Below are positions 27,689 to 46,039 of a stretch of 64,000 nucleotides of DNA, piece by piece. How positions within the stretch are numbered: the stretch's first letter is position 1; every line of letters begins with the position of its first letter. Origin of the DNA: Halomonas sp. SSL-5. Lineage in GTDB: Bacteria; Pseudomonadota; Gammaproteobacteria; Pseudomonadales; Halomonadaceae. The stretch lies in assembly GCF_030708455.1 (NCBI RefSeq), contig NZ_JAUYWF010000005.1:186001-250000 (forward strand), written 5' to 3'. The position numbers were made by a program, and so were the translations under genes. A model generated the notes under the pieces. The model was given only the letters and a program-made list of their open reading frames with translations. It was not told the DNA's origin and ran no database searches.

Positions 27689-27758
27689 GAAGGCAACTCC
27701 GCGGCGAAGGCCGCTGAACACGACTCCTGAATACACCACACGACTTCGAGGATTTCCT

Positions 27759-29690
<1,932 letters not shown>

Positions 29691-29727
29691 ACCACGCATC
29701 TGAACTACGCATCTAAGCCATGGATGA

Positions 29728-29763
29728 CACCAGCGCGGGGGCCTGACTCCCGCGTTGGTGTTT
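29728..29763 (+). terminator. Hairpin between dnaK and dnaJ
   Basis: CACCAGCGCGGG (29728-29739) pairs, with one G-U, against CCCGCGTTGGTG (29749-29760), followed by TTT. It lies 38 bases past the dnaK stop and 31 bases before dnaJ, so it probably lowers dnaJ expression relative to dnaK or defines mRNA processing. Confidence 0.65.
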
Positions 29764-29794
29764 CCGAGGGACCGCGACGGAGGCGGACAGACCC

Positions 29795-30949
29795 ATGTCC
29801 AAGCGCGACTATTACGAGGTACTGGGCGTAGAGCGCGGTGCCGATACCAAAGAGATCAAGAAGGCCTACCGCCGGCTCGCCCAGAAGTTTCACCCCGACC
29901 GCAATCCGGATGACGACAGTGCGGCGGAGAAGTTTCGCGAGGTCTCCGAGGCCTACGAGGTGCTCAGCGACGGCGAGAAGCGTGCCGCCTACGACCAGTT
30001 CGGCCATGCCGGCGTGGATGGCCAGGCCGGCGGCTTCGGTGGCGGCGGTTTCGGCGGAGGCGCCGGGGCCGGTGGCTTCAGCGATATCTTCGGCGATGTG
30101 TTCGGCGATATCTTCGGCGGCGGCGGTGGCCGGCGTCATCCCAACGCTCCGGCCCGCGGCAGCGACCTGCGCTACAACCTCGAGCTCGACCTCGAGGACG
30201 CCGTGGCCGGCACCAGCGTGGATATCCGCGTGCCGCGCCACGTGGAGTGCGAGCGCTGCGACGGCGAGGGCGCAGAGCCGGGCTCCAGCAAGGAGACCTG
30301 CCCGACCTGTAACGGCATGGGCCAGGTGCGCATGCAGCAGGGCTTCTTCGCCGTGCAGCAGACCTGCCCGACCTGTCATGGCTCCGGCCAGCACATCAAG
30401 GTGCCGTGCCACAAGTGCCATGGCGAGGGCCGGGTGCGCGAGACCCGCACCCTGTCGGTGAAGATCCCGGCCGGGGTGGATACCGGCGACCGCATCCGCT
30501 TGAACGGCGAAGGCGAGGCCGGCATCAACGGCGGTCCGCCGGGGGATCTCTACGTCCAGGTGCACCTCAAGTCGCACCCGATCTTCCAGCGTGACGGCCG
30601 CAACCTGCAGTGCGAGGTGCCGATCAACTTCGTCGACGCGGCGCTGGGTGGCGAGCTCGAGGTGCCCACCCTGGGCGGACGGGTCAAGCTGAAGATCCCG
30701 CCCGAGACCCAGACCGGCAAGCTCTTCCGCCTGCGCGGCAAGGGCGTGAAGCCGGTGCGCGGCGGCGCCCCGGGCGACCTGATCTGCAAGGTGGTGATCG
30801 AGACCCCGGTGAAGCTCAAGGAGGAGCAGAAGGAGCTGCTGCGCCAGTTCCAGGAGAGCCTGGGCGGCACCAACAGCGCCCACCACTCGCCCAAGAAGAG
30901 TGGCTTCTTCGACGGCGTGAAGAAGTTCTTCGAGGACATGAAGCCCTAA
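29795..30949 (+). CDS. dnaJ: Hsp40 co-chaperone DnaJ
   Basis: Stimulates DnaK ATPase and delivers substrates. The J domain has the HPD loop (FHPDRNPDD), followed by a Gly/Phe-rich linker, a zinc domain with four repeats [24 protein letters not shown] and CHKCHGEG, and the C-terminal peptide-binding domains. Length is 384 residues. Last gene of the heat-shock cluster. Confidence 0.98.
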   Translation: MSKRDYYEVLGVERGADTKEIKKAYRRLAQKFHPDRNPDDDSAAEKFREVSEAYEVLSDGEKRAAYDQFGHAGVDGQAGGFGGGGFGGGAGAGGFSDIFGDVFGDIFGGGGGRRHPNAPARGSDLRYNLELDLEDAVAGTSVDIRVPRHVECERCDGEGAEPGSSKETCPTCNGMGQVRMQQGFFAVQQTCPTCHGSGQHIKVPCHKCHGEGRVRETRTLSVKIPAGVDTGDRIRLNGEGEAGINGGPPGDLYVQVHLKSHPIFQRDGRNLQCEVPINFVDAALGGELEVPTLGGRVKLKIPPETQTGKLFRLRGKGVKPVRGGAPGDLICKVVIETPVKLKEEQKELLRQFQESLGGTNSAHHSPKKSGFFDGVKKFFEDMKP

Positions 30950-30977
30950 GCGGCATCACGCCTCGAGGGCGGCACGA

Positions 30978-31011
30978 CAGGGCCCCGGCATCGCCAGATG
31001 CCGGGGCCCTG
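30978..31011. terminator. Bidirectional terminator after dnaJ
   Basis: A perfect 15-bp stem (30978-30992 against 30997-31011) with loop GCCA separates convergent dnaJ and the HNH endonuclease gene. Confidence 0.7.
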
Positions 31012-31028
31012 CCGTATCTACGGCGGCC

Positions 31029-31973
31029 TCATCGCTGAAGGTGGTCGAGCCGCCAGGCCAGGGCGTCGCGGTCGGGCTGCCAGCGCGGATCGCGGGGCAG
31101 TACCAGCGGATGGCCGTCGAGTTCGCATAGCCAGCGGCTGTCGGGTACCAGGGCATCCACAGTGGGGCTCACATGCCAGCGATGATCCGGCCCCGGGGCG
31201 ATCAGGTGGTTGTCCATGGCCCAGTGCAGGTTGGGCGTGAGTGCCAGGCCGTTGGTGGGGCGGTCATCCTGGCTCTCGGCGAAGGGCACCAGGTGCGCCG
31301 CCTCCACGAGGTAGCGGTAGTCGGGGGTGATGTAGCGCAGTCGGCTCGCCGCACAGCGGTAGTCGTAGGCCTCCAGCACCAGGGAGCGGAAGGCGGCGGA
31401 GCGGGCATATCGCTGGCTCTCCTCTTTCACACCGCCTGCGAGGCGCTCGGGGTGCCGCTCGTAGCTGCCACTCTCCAGCGTTATGGCCAGGTAGGCATGC
31501 AGGTCGTCGTGAGCTTTCGGGTTGGCTGAGAAGTATTGCGTGACCAGAAGGGCGCAGCCCTCCCTTGAGTTCCGGTCGTTCTGCAGTGCCTTGAATAGCG
31601 TTGAGTCCAGCAGGGCCGTGTTGAAGCGCTCATGGATCTGCGCCATGGACCTTGGTTGGCCGAGCTGTGCCTCCAGGGCGCCAAGATTCCCCATGAACTC
31701 AGGCGACCAGAGAGGTCCGGCTGGACCCTGATCATTTCTCAGATGCCAGAGGGGAAGCTGAGGGTTGGCAGACTGTCGGCTCCCCGTGGCGGCCTCATAG
31801 AGGTCGTGGTAGCGGCCGATCAGGCGGTCATCTATGGCGACCCGGGGCGAGGTGATATGTCCCGCCTGGATCTCGCAGATGATGGCCAGCATCAGGCAGG
31901 GCTTGTTGGGGGCGGCTCTTCCCCTGCTATGCCCTACCCTCAGCCGTGTCAGGCATGCCAGCGTCTCTTCCAT
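31029..31973 (-). CDS. SBD-HNH type IV restriction endonuclease (ScoMcrA-like)
   Basis: Probable modification-dependent nuclease. The N-terminal about 110 residues (APNKPCLMLAIICEIQAGHI, LPLWHLRND) resemble the sulfur-binding domain of ScoMcrA/SprMcrA-type enzymes, which recognises phosphorothioate DNA. The C-terminal part has an HNH nuclease: YDYRCAASRLRY, LVEAAHLVPFAES, and NGLALTPNLHWAMD, with the catalytic His-Asn-His pattern. The ATG at 31973 has GGAGGG seven bases upstream, giving 314 residues. No methylase or dnd modification genes adjoin, as expected for type IV. The ligand assignment is inference; an HNH enzyme for another modification is possible. Confidence 0.75.
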   Translation of the reverse strand: MEETLACLTRLRVGHSRGRAAPNKPCLMLAIICEIQAGHITSPRVAIDDRLIGRYHDLYEAATGSRQSANPQLPLWHLRNDQGPAGPLWSPEFMGNLGALEAQLGQPRSMAQIHERFNTALLDSTLFKALQNDRNSREGCALLVTQYFSANPKAHDDLHAYLAITLESGSYERHPERLAGGVKEESQRYARSAAFRSLVLEAYDYRCAASRLRYITPDYRYLVEAAHLVPFAESQDDRPTNGLALTPNLHWAMDNHLIAPGPDHRWHVSPTVDALVPDSRWLCELDGHPLVLPRDPRWQPDRDALAWRLDHLQR

Positions 31974-32119
31974 GCGCTTCCCTCCTTCGTCCCGGTGTCG
32001 ACCCTGGCAAGGTAGCATGTCGCCCGTCGCCTGGGCTCAGGGTTGAAAGATGGTGCTTGGCGGCGGCGGGGGCAGTCGCATAGTCTGGAGGCCTGACATT
32101 CCTGCAGGAGATTCGCGTC

Positions 32120-32394
32120 ATGCCCATTTCTCGCGCCGAGCTGCTCGCCGACGATGCGGCGGCCCTGATCGACCAGCTGTGTGAGCGCTGGTCGGATGCC
32201 AAGGAGGTGGATCGCGCCGGCGACCCGGTGCGCGTCGAGTTCGATAACGGGACTTGCTATCTGCAGGCCAAGCCGGACAGACTGCTGGTGGTGGTCGAGG
32301 CGGTCGACGATGATCACCACAATACCCTCGAAGGCCAGGTCGACAACGCGCTGGACGAGCTCAAGGGCGTCGAGCTGGATATCGTCTGGGAGGC

Positions 32395-32398
<4 letters not shown>
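32120..32398 (+). CDS. DUF2218 family protein
   Basis: A 92-residue cytosolic protein. Its pattern, QLCERWSDAK early, then GDPVRVEFDNGTCYLQAKPD, a hydrophobic strand LLVVVEAVDD and a C-terminal LDIVW, fits the DUF2218 family, whose function is unknown. CAGGAG lies about 13 bases before the ATG. It overlaps the following transporter gene by four bases (GTGA), which suggests co-expression. Confidence 0.75.
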
Positions 32399-34196
<1,798 letters not shown>

Positions 34197-34266
34197 CCGC
34201 TGGGCGGCGTTTCCTGTAATATCCCGAAAATTTTGGCCGGGCGCCTGGGCGAAAGCCCCTTCTCAG

Positions 34267-34366
34267 CGCTTGTTGCTTCGGCCCTTTGTTCTGAGCGAAC
34301 CAGTTCCGAGCGAATGACAACAAGCGGGATGAAACCGGTCACCATCGGGTTTCGTCCCGCTTTTTT
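34267..34366 (+). promoter_or_regulatory. carA leader: terminator with a competing upstream pairing
   Basis: The hairpin arms GCGGGA..GAAACC (34324-34336) and GGTTTC..TCCCGC (34349-34360) are followed by TTTTTT (34361-34366), a strong intrinsic terminator. The segment CGCTTGTTG (34267-34275) can pair perfectly over nine bases with CAACAAGCG (34318-34326), which overlaps the first bases of the terminator stem. That arrangement could give alternative structures and thus attenuation before carA. It could also simply end dapB transcription. Confidence 0.6.
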
Positions 34367-34445
34367 GCGGGCCGGCCACCGGTAAGCAGTATGCCTTGAC
34401 GAGCTGTCTCGATAGCTCTCTCTAAAAACCTGGGAGGACGTTGCA

Positions 34446-35594
34446 TTGAACAGACCCGCGATACTGGCCCTGGAAGACGGAAGCGTATTTCACGGCACGG
34501 CCATCGGTGCCGATGGACAGACCAGCGGTGAGGTGGTGTTCAATACGGCCATGACCGGCTATCAGGAGATCCTGACCGATCCCTCCTACACCCGACAGAT
34601 CGTCACCCTCACCTATCCGCATATCGGCAACACCGGCGTCAACGCCGAGGACGTGGAGTCCGGCGCCATCGCCGCCGCCGGCCTGGTGATCCGCGACCTG
34701 CCGCTTACGGCCAGCAGCTTCCGCTGCGAGCAGACCCTCTCCGACTACCTCAAGAGCCAGAACGTGCTGGGCATCGCCGAGATCGATACCCGCCGCCTGA
34801 CCCGCATCCTGCGCGACAAGGGTGCCCAGAACGGCGCGATCCTGGCCGGTTCGGATGCCGAGGGCGAGGACGCCGTGGAGCGCGCCCTGGCCGCTGCCCG
34901 GGCCTTCCCGGGCCTCAAGGGCATGGACCTGGCCAGGGTGGTCTCCTGCCAGAGCCCCTACGAGTGGAGCGAGGGCGAGTGGGCCCTGGGCGCAGGCTAT
35001 GCCGACACTACCCAGCATGAGCGCCCCTTCCACGTGGTCGCCTACGACTTCGGCGTCAAGCGCAACATCCTGCGCATGCTCGCCTCCCGCGGCTGCCGCC
35101 TGACCGTGGTGCCGGCCCAGACCCCGGCTTCCGAGGTGCTGGCCATGGCCCCCGACGGCATCTTCCTGGCCAACGGCCCCGGCGACCCCGAGCCCTGCGA
35201 CTACGCCATCCAGGCGATCCGCGAGATCCTCGAGACCGAGATCCCGCTGTTCGGCATCTGCCTGGGCCACCAGCTGCTGGCACTGGCCAGCGGGGCGAAG
35301 ACGGTGAAGATGGGCCACGGCCACCACGGTGCCAACCACCCGGTGCAGGACCTCGATACCGGTAAAGTGATGATCACCAGCCAGAACCACGGCTTCGCCG
35401 CCGACGAGGCGAGCCTGCCGGCCAACCTGCGGGCCACCCATCGCTCGCTGTTCGACGGCACCCTGCAGGGGATCGAGCGCACCGACCGCCCGGCCTTCGG
35501 CTTCCAGGGTCACCCGGAAGCGAGCCCCGGGCCCCGGGACGTCGCGCCGCTGTTCGATCGTTTCGTCGAGATGATGCGCACCCGCCAGGCCTGA
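34446..35594 (+). CDS. carA: Carbamoyl-phosphate synthase small subunit
   Basis: Glutamine amidotransferase subunit that feeds ammonia to CarB for arginine and pyrimidine synthesis. The class I triad Cys lies in [12 protein letters not shown], with His and Glu in [13 protein letters not shown]. Length is 382 residues. The start is TTG at 34446, supported by GGGAGGA eight bases upstream and by the conserved start [22 protein letters not shown] at 34396-34401 may be a -35 element for a promoter downstream of the leader terminator. Confidence 0.97.
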   Translation: MNRPAILALEDGSVFHGTAIGADGQTSGEVVFNTAMTGYQEILTDPSYTRQIVTLTYPHIGNTGVNAEDVESGAIAAAGLVIRDLPLTASSFRCEQTLSDYLKSQNVLGIAEIDTRRLTRILRDKGAQNGAILAGSDAEGEDAVERALAAARAFPGLKGMDLARVVSCQSPYEWSEGEWALGAGYADTTQHERPFHVVAYDFGVKRNILRMLASRGCRLTVVPAQTPASEVLAMAPDGIFLANGPGDPEPCDYAIQAIREILETEIPLFGICLGHQLLALASGAKTVKMGHGHHGANHPVQDLDTGKVMITSQNHGFAADEASLPANLRATHRSLFDGTLQGIERTDRPAFGFQGHPEASPGPRDVAPLFDRFVEMMRTRQA

Positions 35595-35654
35595 GCCCGG
35601 GGGAAATCGCCACCGTCACGTCGCCACTCGTCACCCTTTTCAGCGGGAAGCACC

Positions 35655-38881
<3,227 letters not shown>

Positions 38882-38885
<4 letters not shown>

Positions 38886-39358
38886 ACAAGGTCCCGATGA
38901 CCGTCGCCGGAGAGTCGCGCCTGCGCAAGGAGCTCGAGCAGCTCAAGAGCGAGGCGCGTCCGAGGGTGATAGCCGCCATCGCCGAGGCCCGTGAGCACGG
39001 CGACCTCAAGGAGAACGCCGAGTACCATGCGGCCCGCGAGCAGCAGGGCTTCATCGAGGGGCGCATCCAGGAGATCGAGGGCAAGCTGGGTAGCGCCCAG
39101 GTAATCGACGTCACCCGACTGCCCCAGACCGGCAAGGTGATCTTCGGTGTCACCGTGGGGCTGCTCAACCTCGATACCGACGAGGAGGTGAGCTACCGCA
39201 TCGTCGGCGAGGACGAGGCCGACATCAAGCAGGGCCTGATCTCCGTGACCTCGCCCATCGCTCGCGCCCTGATCGGCAAGGAGGAGGGCGACGTGGTGGT
39301 GGTCAAGACCCCCGGTGGCGACGTGGAATACGAGATCTCGAGCGTGGAGCACCTCTAA
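38882..39358 (+). CDS. greA: Transcription elongation factor GreA
   Basis: Rescues backtracked RNA polymerase by stimulating transcript cleavage. The coiled coil includes [20 protein letters not shown] with the acidic tip residues, and the C-terminal FKBP-like domain has [19 protein letters not shown]. Length is 158 residues. The ATG overlaps the carB stop, so it is co-transcribed with carAB, as reported in P. aeruginosa. Confidence 0.98.
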
Positions 39359-39397
39359 GCGCCAAGCGCCAAGCGCCTAGCCGCAAGCGCCAAGCCG
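39359..39397. repeat. Degenerate GCGCCAA-type repeats after greA
   Basis: GCGCCAA recurs three times with a CGCAAGCG variant directly after the greA stop. A similar run of AAGCTG-type repeats follows pnp at 55790-55826. In both places it lies between a stop codon and a terminator. Confidence 0.6.
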
Positions 39398-39440
39398 CTC
39401 GATGACGGGCGGCGGGTGCAGAGGCAGACGCCAGGCAAGA

Positions 39441-39480
39441 AGAAACCCCGCAGACTCCGGTCGGCGGGGTTTCTCTTTGT
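39441..39480. terminator. Bidirectional terminator between greA and yhbY
   Basis: AGAAACCCCGC (39441-39451) pairs with GCGGGGTTTCT (39464-39474), followed by CTTTG. It serves greA and probably also yhbY on the other strand. Confidence 0.75.
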
Positions 39481-39500
39481 CACTGTGCTCTATTATCGGC

Positions 39501-39548
39501 CGCTTGGCCGCTTGGCCGCTTGGCCGCTTGGCCGCTTGGCCGCTTGGC
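39501..39548. repeat. 8-bp tandem repeat, six copies
   Basis: CGCTTGGC is repeated six times without error, with partial copies on both sides. The array abuts the yhbY stop codon (39552-39554) and lies 27 bases from the greA/yhbY terminator. Such arrays change copy number by slippage. Confidence 0.95.
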
Positions 39549-39551
39549 CGC

Positions 39552-39878
39552 TCAGTGCCGCCCGTGATGCCCCTCGTAACGCTGGACGTTGGAGAGCTTG
39601 GGGTTGGCCTGGGGATTGCGCCGATAGAGCAGCGCCATCTTGCCGATCTTCTGGATCAGTTCGGCGCCGCTTGCCGCGACAAGCTCGTCGAGCATGGCGC
39701 CGCGTTCGTCGCGTTCCGGCAGGGCGAACTTCACCTTGATCAGCTCGTGATCGTTGAGGGCCCGGTCGAGCTCCGCCAGCACTCCTTCGGAGATGCCGTT
39801 CTCGGAGATCATTACCACCGGGTTCAGGTGGTGACCGATGCTGCGAAATGCTTTCTTTTGTGCCTGTGACAAGCTCAT
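39552..39878 (-). CDS. yhbY: YhbY-family RNA-binding (CRM domain) protein
   Basis: A 108-residue single CRM-domain protein that associates with pre-50S ribosomes. Diagnostic motifs are [21 protein letters not shown] and [15 protein letters not shown], with [17 protein letters not shown] at the end. The ATG at 39878 gives the standard family start [11 protein letters not shown]. Divergent from rlmE, as in E. coli and Pseudomonas. Confidence 0.95.
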   Translation of the reverse strand: MSLSQAQKKAFRSIGHHLNPVVMISENGISEGVLAELDRALNDHELIKVKFALPERDERGAMLDELVAASGAELIQKIGKMALLYRRNPQANPKLSNVQRYEGHHGRH

Positions 39879-40045
39879 GGTATCTTGCGTCTTCTCGGTT
39901 GCGCGCAGCCAGCCATGGTACGCGCAATTCGTCACGCCGAAAACGTCTTCGGCAAAAGTGCCGGGCTGACCGGCCATTCCTCGGCGCTACAGTACCGTAT
40001 TCCGCCCCGCGCCAGTCACACCCCCGCAACGTTCCAGGTGATGCC

Positions 40046-40705
40046 GTGGCTCGTTCTCGCACCCCATCTCCCGCCTCCGGCAAGCACTCCGCCAGCAAGA
40101 CCAGCAAGGGCTGGTTGAAGGAGCACTTCGACGACCAGTATGTGCAGCGTTCCTGGCAGGAGGGCTATCGCTCGCGGGCCAGCTACAAGCTGTTCGAGCT
40201 CGATGAGAAGGATCGGCTCCTCGCGCCGGGCATGACGGTGATCGACCTGGGGGCGGCACCCGGCGGCTGGAGCCAGGTGGCGGCCGAGAAGGTGGGCCCC
40301 GAGGGAGTGGTGATCGCCTCCGATATCCTCGAGATGGATGCCCTGGCCGGGGTCGACTTCATCCAGGGCGACTTCACCGAGGATGCCGTGCTCGAGGCGA
40401 TCCTCGCCACCCTCGGCAGCCGCCCGGTGGACCTGGTGATGTCCGACATGGCCCCCAACATGAGTGGCATGGCCGCCATCGACCAGCCCCAGGCGATGTA
40501 CCTGGTGGAGCTGGCGCTGGACCTGGCCGGCCAGACCCTGCGCCCCGGCGGCACCTTCCTGGCCAAGGTGTTCCAGGGCGAGGGCTTCGACGAATTCCTG
40601 AAGAGCCTGCGTGAGCGCTTCACCCGGGTGGTGACGCGCAAGCCGGGCGCCTCGCGGGCGCGCTCCCGTGAGGTCTACCTGCTGGCGCAGGGCTTTCGCG
40701 GGTAG
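40046..40705 (+). CDS. rlmE: 23S rRNA 2'-O-ribose methyltransferase RlmE (FtsJ)
   Basis: Methylates U2552 of 23S rRNA using SAM in late 50S assembly. The SAM motif is [15 protein letters not shown]; catalytic tetrad residues sit in the [12 protein letters not shown] lysine, the DMAPNMSG aspartate, FLAKVF lysine and a C-terminal glutamate (SREVYLLA). The GTG at 40046, with AGGTGAT just upstream, gives 219 residues; longer upstream frame overlaps the yhbY promoter. Followed by ftsH, the classic neighbour. Confidence 0.96.
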   Translation: MARSRTPSPASGKHSASKTSKGWLKEHFDDQYVQRSWQEGYRSRASYKLFELDEKDRLLAPGMTVIDLGAAPGGWSQVAAEKVGPEGVVIASDILEMDALAGVDFIQGDFTEDAVLEAILATLGSRPVDLVMSDMAPNMSGMAAIDQPQAMYLVELALDLAGQTLRPGGTFLAKVFQGEGFDEFLKSLRERFTRVVTRKPGASRARSREVYLLAQGFRG

Positions 40706-40917
40706 GAGCCCGATTCATCGGGCGATGCGATGGGATCAAACGGTCTCGATAGCCCTGGTCTACCGGGGCGATTGCCGGACAGCCCAGAACAAAGTGTGTC
40801 ACAGTGCCTGCTGCGGTGGACCGCCGGGCGAGCGGTGGCCGAACGCGGCCGGCTCCTGTAGTGTCCAAGGTGCCAGGCCCCTGCGGCCGACAGATTTCAG
40901 ATATTGAGGGTAGTCCC
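40706..40917 (+). other. rlmE-ftsH intergenic region
   Basis: These 212 bases contain a small hairpin just after the rlmE stop (GCCCGA 40708-40713 / TCGGGC 40718-40723) and no convincing gene. They should carry ftsH expression signals, but I found no clear sigma-32 promoter. Confidence 0.4.
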
Positions 40918-42903
<1,986 letters not shown>

Positions 42904-42925
42904 GCCCGCCGCGCCACTCTCAATC

Positions 42926-42957
42926 AGGCGCCCCCGCGGGGGCGCCTTTGCCTTTCT
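42926..42957 (+). terminator. Terminator after ftsH
   Basis: AGGCGCCCCC (42926-42935) and GGGGGCGCCT (42938-42947) form a GC-rich stem followed by TTGCCTTTCT. It separates ftsH from folP. Confidence 0.75.
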
Positions 42958-43004
42958 GGCCCATCCCCTTTCTCTACCCCCTTTCCCATACCAGCCGAGC
43001 GAAG

Positions 43005-43853
43005 ATGAACCCTACAGCTTCCCTGATGTGCGGCCGACACCGGCTCGACCTCTCCTATCCCCGCGTCATGGGGATCCTCAATGTCACCCCCGACTCCTTC
43101 TCCGACGGCGGCCGCCATGTGGCCCTGGACGACGCCCTGCGCCATGCCGAGCGGATGCTGGCGGAAGGCGCGGCGCTGATCGATGTCGGCGGCGAGTCGA
43201 CCCGCCCGGGGGCCGACTCGGTCTCGCCCCAGGAGGAGCTCGATCGCGTGGCGCCGGTGGTGGAGGCGCTGGTGCGCGAGCTCGACGCCCTGGTCTCGGT
43301 AGACACCAGCTGCCCCGAGGTGATGCGCGAGAGCGCCGCCCTGGGCGCGGGGTTGATCAACGATGTGCGCTCCCTGGAGCGCGAGGGTGCCCTGGCCGCG
43401 GCCATCGGCAGCGGGCTGCCGGTGTGTCTGATGCACCGCCAGGGCGAGCCCCAAGACATGCAGCAGGCGCCCCGCTATGATGTGCCCATCGAGGAGGCGG
43501 TGGCCGATTATCTCGCCGCCCGCGTCGCCGAGTGCGAGGCCGCCGGCCTGCGCCGCGAGCGCCTGCTGCTCGACCCGGGCTTCGGCTTCGGCAAGACGGT
43601 GGAGCACAACCTGCGTCTGCTCAATCGCATGGCGTGCCTCGACGAGCTCGAGCTGCCGCTGCTGGTGGGGATGTCGCGCAAGAGCATGATCGGCAAGGTG
43701 CTGGAGCGTCCGGTGGAGGAGCGCCTGCCCGGCGGCCTGGCGCTGACGTCGCTGGCGGTGGAGCGCGGCGCCCGCATCCTGCGCGTCCATGACGTGGCCC
43801 CCAGCGTGGATGCGGTGAACATGACCTGGGCCGTACTCAAGGAGGGTTGCTGA
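43005..43853 (+). CDS. folP: Dihydropteroate synthase
   Basis: Condenses p-aminobenzoate with 6-hydroxymethyl-dihydropterin pyrophosphate in folate synthesis; the target of sulfonamides. Motifs are [26 protein letters not shown], the SVDTSCPEV strand and [15 protein letters not shown], with the C-terminal RVHDV. The ATG at 43005 gives 282 residues, the normal length, though its ribosome site is weak. The stop overlaps glmM by one base, the common folP-glmM pair. Confidence 0.97.
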   Translation: MNPTASLMCGRHRLDLSYPRVMGILNVTPDSFSDGGRHVALDDALRHAERMLAEGAALIDVGGESTRPGADSVSPQEELDRVAPVVEALVRELDALVSVDTSCPEVMRESAALGAGLINDVRSLEREGALAAAIGSGLPVCLMHRQGEPQDMQQAPRYDVPIEEAVADYLAARVAECEAAGLRRERLLLDPGFGFGKTVEHNLRLLNRMACLDELELPLLVGMSRKSMIGKVLERPVEERLPGGLALTSLAVERGARILRVHDVAPSVDAVNMTWAVLKEGC

Positions 43854-45211
43854 TGGCTCGACGTTACTTCGGAACCGATGGCATTCGCGGCACGGTGGGC
43901 GAGCCGCCGATCACCGCCGATTTCATGCTCAAGCTGGGCTGGGCCACCGGTCGCGTGCTCGCCTCGCGCAATGCCAAGCGCCGCTGCCGGGTGCTGATCG
44001 GCAAGGACACCCGCATCTCCGGCTACATGTTCGAGTCGGCGCTGGAGTCCGGGCTCTCCGCCGCCGGCGTGGATGTGATGCTGCTGGGTCCGATGCCCAC
44101 CCCCGCCATCGCCTACCTGACGCGCACCTTCCGCGCCGATGCGGGTATCGTCATCTCGGCCTCGCACAACCCCTTCCAGGATAACGGCATCAAGTTCTTC
44201 TCCGCCGCCGGTACCAAGCTGGCCGACGAGGTCGAGGCGCGCATCGAGGCCATGCTCGAGGAGCCGCTGACCACCGTGGCGCCGGACCGCCTGGGCAAGG
44301 CGATGCGGGTCGACGACGCCCCCGGCCGCTACATCGAGTTCTGCAAGTCCACCATTCCCGACCGGGTCAGCCTCGCCGGCCTCAAGGTGGTGCTGGACTG
44401 CGCCCACGGCGCCACCTACCACATCGCCCCCAGCGTGTTCCGCGAGCTGGGCGCCGAGGTCAGCCTGATCGGGGCCACCCCCGACGGCCTCAACATCAAC
44501 CAGGAGGTGGGGTCGACTCACCCCGCCGCGCTGCGCGAGGCGGTTCTGGAGAAGGGCGCCGACCTCGGTGTGGCCTTCGACGGCGACGGCGATCGCGTGC
44601 TGCTGGTGGACAGCGACGGCCGCGAGATCGACGGCGACGACATCCTCTACCTGATTGCCCGGGACCGCCAGGTCCGCGGCGAGCTCGGCGGCGGCGTGGT
44701 CGGCACCCTGATGTCCAACTTCGGCCTCGCCGCGGCACTCGAGGCGATGGACGTGCCCTTCGAGCGCGCCAAGGTAGGCGACCGCTACGTGATGGAGCGG
44801 CTGGCCGCCAACGGCTGGCAGCTGGGCGGCGAGTCCTCCGGGCATATCGTCTGCGGCCATGTGCAGACCACCGGCGACGGCATCGTCTCGGCGCTGCAGG
44901 TACTGGCGATCATGGTCCGCGAGCAGCAGTCGCTGAGCCGCCTGCTGGCGGGGCTGGAGAAGGCGCCCCAGGCGCTGGTCAATGTGCGCCTCACCCCGGG
45001 CAGCGACGCCCGGGCGGTGATGGCGATGCCGGCGCTCCAGGAGACGGTGAGCGAGGTCGAGGCCGAGCTCGGCGAGGAGGGGCGGGTGCTGCTGCGACCC
45101 TCCGGTACCGAGCCGCTGATCCGGGTGATGGTCGAGGGGCGCCCGCACCTGGACGTGGATGGCCTGGCACGGCGTCTCGCCGCGCGGGTCGAGGCGCTGC
45201 TCGAGGCCTGA
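43853..45211 (+). CDS. glmM: Phosphoglucosamine mutase
   Basis: Interconverts glucosamine-6-P and glucosamine-1-P for UDP-GlcNAc, hence peptidoglycan and LPS. The N-terminus YFGTDGIRG, the phosphoserine loop [15 protein letters not shown], the metal loop FDGDGDRV and the phosphate-binding [12 protein letters not shown] are all present. The ATG at 43853 has GGAGGG seven bases upstream; length is 452 residues. Confidence 0.98.
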   Translation: MARRYFGTDGIRGTVGEPPITADFMLKLGWATGRVLASRNAKRRCRVLIGKDTRISGYMFESALESGLSAAGVDVMLLGPMPTPAIAYLTRTFRADAGIVISASHNPFQDNGIKFFSAAGTKLADEVEARIEAMLEEPLTTVAPDRLGKAMRVDDAPGRYIEFCKSTIPDRVSLAGLKVVLDCAHGATYHIAPSVFRELGAEVSLIGATPDGLNINQEVGSTHPAALREAVLEKGADLGVAFDGDGDRVLLVDSDGREIDGDDILYLIARDRQVRGELGGGVVGTLMSNFGLAAALEAMDVPFERAKVGDRYVMERLAANGWQLGGESSGHIVCGHVQTTGDGIVSALQVLAIMVREQQSLSRLLAGLEKAPQALVNVRLTPGSDARAVMAMPALQETVSEVEAELGEEGRVLLRPSGTEPLIRVMVEGRPHLDVDGLARRLAARVEALLEA

Positions 45212-45285
45212 GCGCGCACGACCACCGGTTGTCTTGACAGGGCCTCTCCTATACCATTTCGCTCCACCTTGAAAGAGGACAGTCG

Positions 45286-46035
45286 ATGCGCACGCCGCTG
45301 ATCGCCGGCAACTGGAAGATGAACGGCTCCACCGAGCTGGTCGAGGCCTTCGGACGAGCCTTCTCCAGTGTCGCGCTGCCGAGTTCGCTGGAAGCGGCGA
45401 TCTTTCCGCCCTATCCCTATCTGGAGGCGGCGCGGCGTGCCTTCGCCGAGACGCCGCTGCGGCTCGGCGCCCAGACGCTCAATCCGCTCCACTCCGGCGC
45501 CCATACCGGCGAGGTGAGCGGGCGTATGCTGCGCGAGTTCGATGTCCAGTATGCGCTGGTGGGCCACTCCGAGCGTCGCCAGCTCTACCGCGAGAGTGAC
45601 GAGCAGGTGCACGACCGCCTGCTGGCCGCCCTCGGCGTCGAGATCACGCCGGTGCTGTGTGTCGGCGAGACCCTCGAGGAACGCGATGCCGGCCATACCA
45701 TGCAAGTGGTGCTGCGCCAGGTCGGCTACGTGATGGCGCGGCTGGAGCCGGAACAGCGCGAGCGCGTGATCATCGCCTATGAGCCGGTATGGGCCATCGG
45801 TACCGGCCGTACCGCGACGCCGGAGCAGGCCCAGGAGGTCATGGCCGGCATTCGCGACTACCAGGCCGGCTTCGATCGCGACCTGGCGGCGAAACTGAGG
45901 CTGCTCTACGGCGGCAGCATGAATGCGGGCAATGCGGCCGAGCTGCTTGCCCAGCCCGATATCGACGGCGGCCTGGTGGGCGGTGCCTCGCTCAAGGTCG
46001 ACGATTTCCTAGCCATCTGTCAGTCAGCAGGTTGA
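45286..46035 (+). CDS. tpiA: Triosephosphate isomerase
   Basis: Glycolytic enzyme that interconverts DHAP and GAP. Active-site lysine is in AGNWKMNG, histidine in VGHSERR, glutamate in AYEPVWAIGTG, and the phosphate loop in LYGGSMN. Length is 249 residues. TTGACA at 45234-45239 in the preceding gap may be a promoter -35, though no well-spaced -10 is obvious. Followed by secG four bases later. Confidence 0.98.
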   Translation: MRTPLIAGNWKMNGSTELVEAFGRAFSSVALPSSLEAAIFPPYPYLEAARRAFAETPLRLGAQTLNPLHSGAHTGEVSGRMLREFDVQYALVGHSERRQLYRESDEQVHDRLLAALGVEITPVLCVGETLEERDAGHTMQVVLRQVGYVMARLEPEQRERVIIAYEPVWAIGTGRTATPEQAQEVMAGIRDYQAGFDRDLAAKLRLLYGGSMNAGNAAELLAQPDIDGGLVGGASLKVDDFLAICQSAG

Positions 46036-46039
46036 TTCC

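Noticed and set aside
34315..34386. Leader peptide before carA (ATG at 34314, 23 codons, starting MTTSGMKP)
   Set aside because: It overlaps the terminator hairpin, has no ribosome site and no run of arginine codons that would suggest attenuation by charging.
39501..39548. CRISPR-like repeat array
   Set aside because: Units are 8 bp and contiguous with no spacers, so it is a simple tandem repeat.
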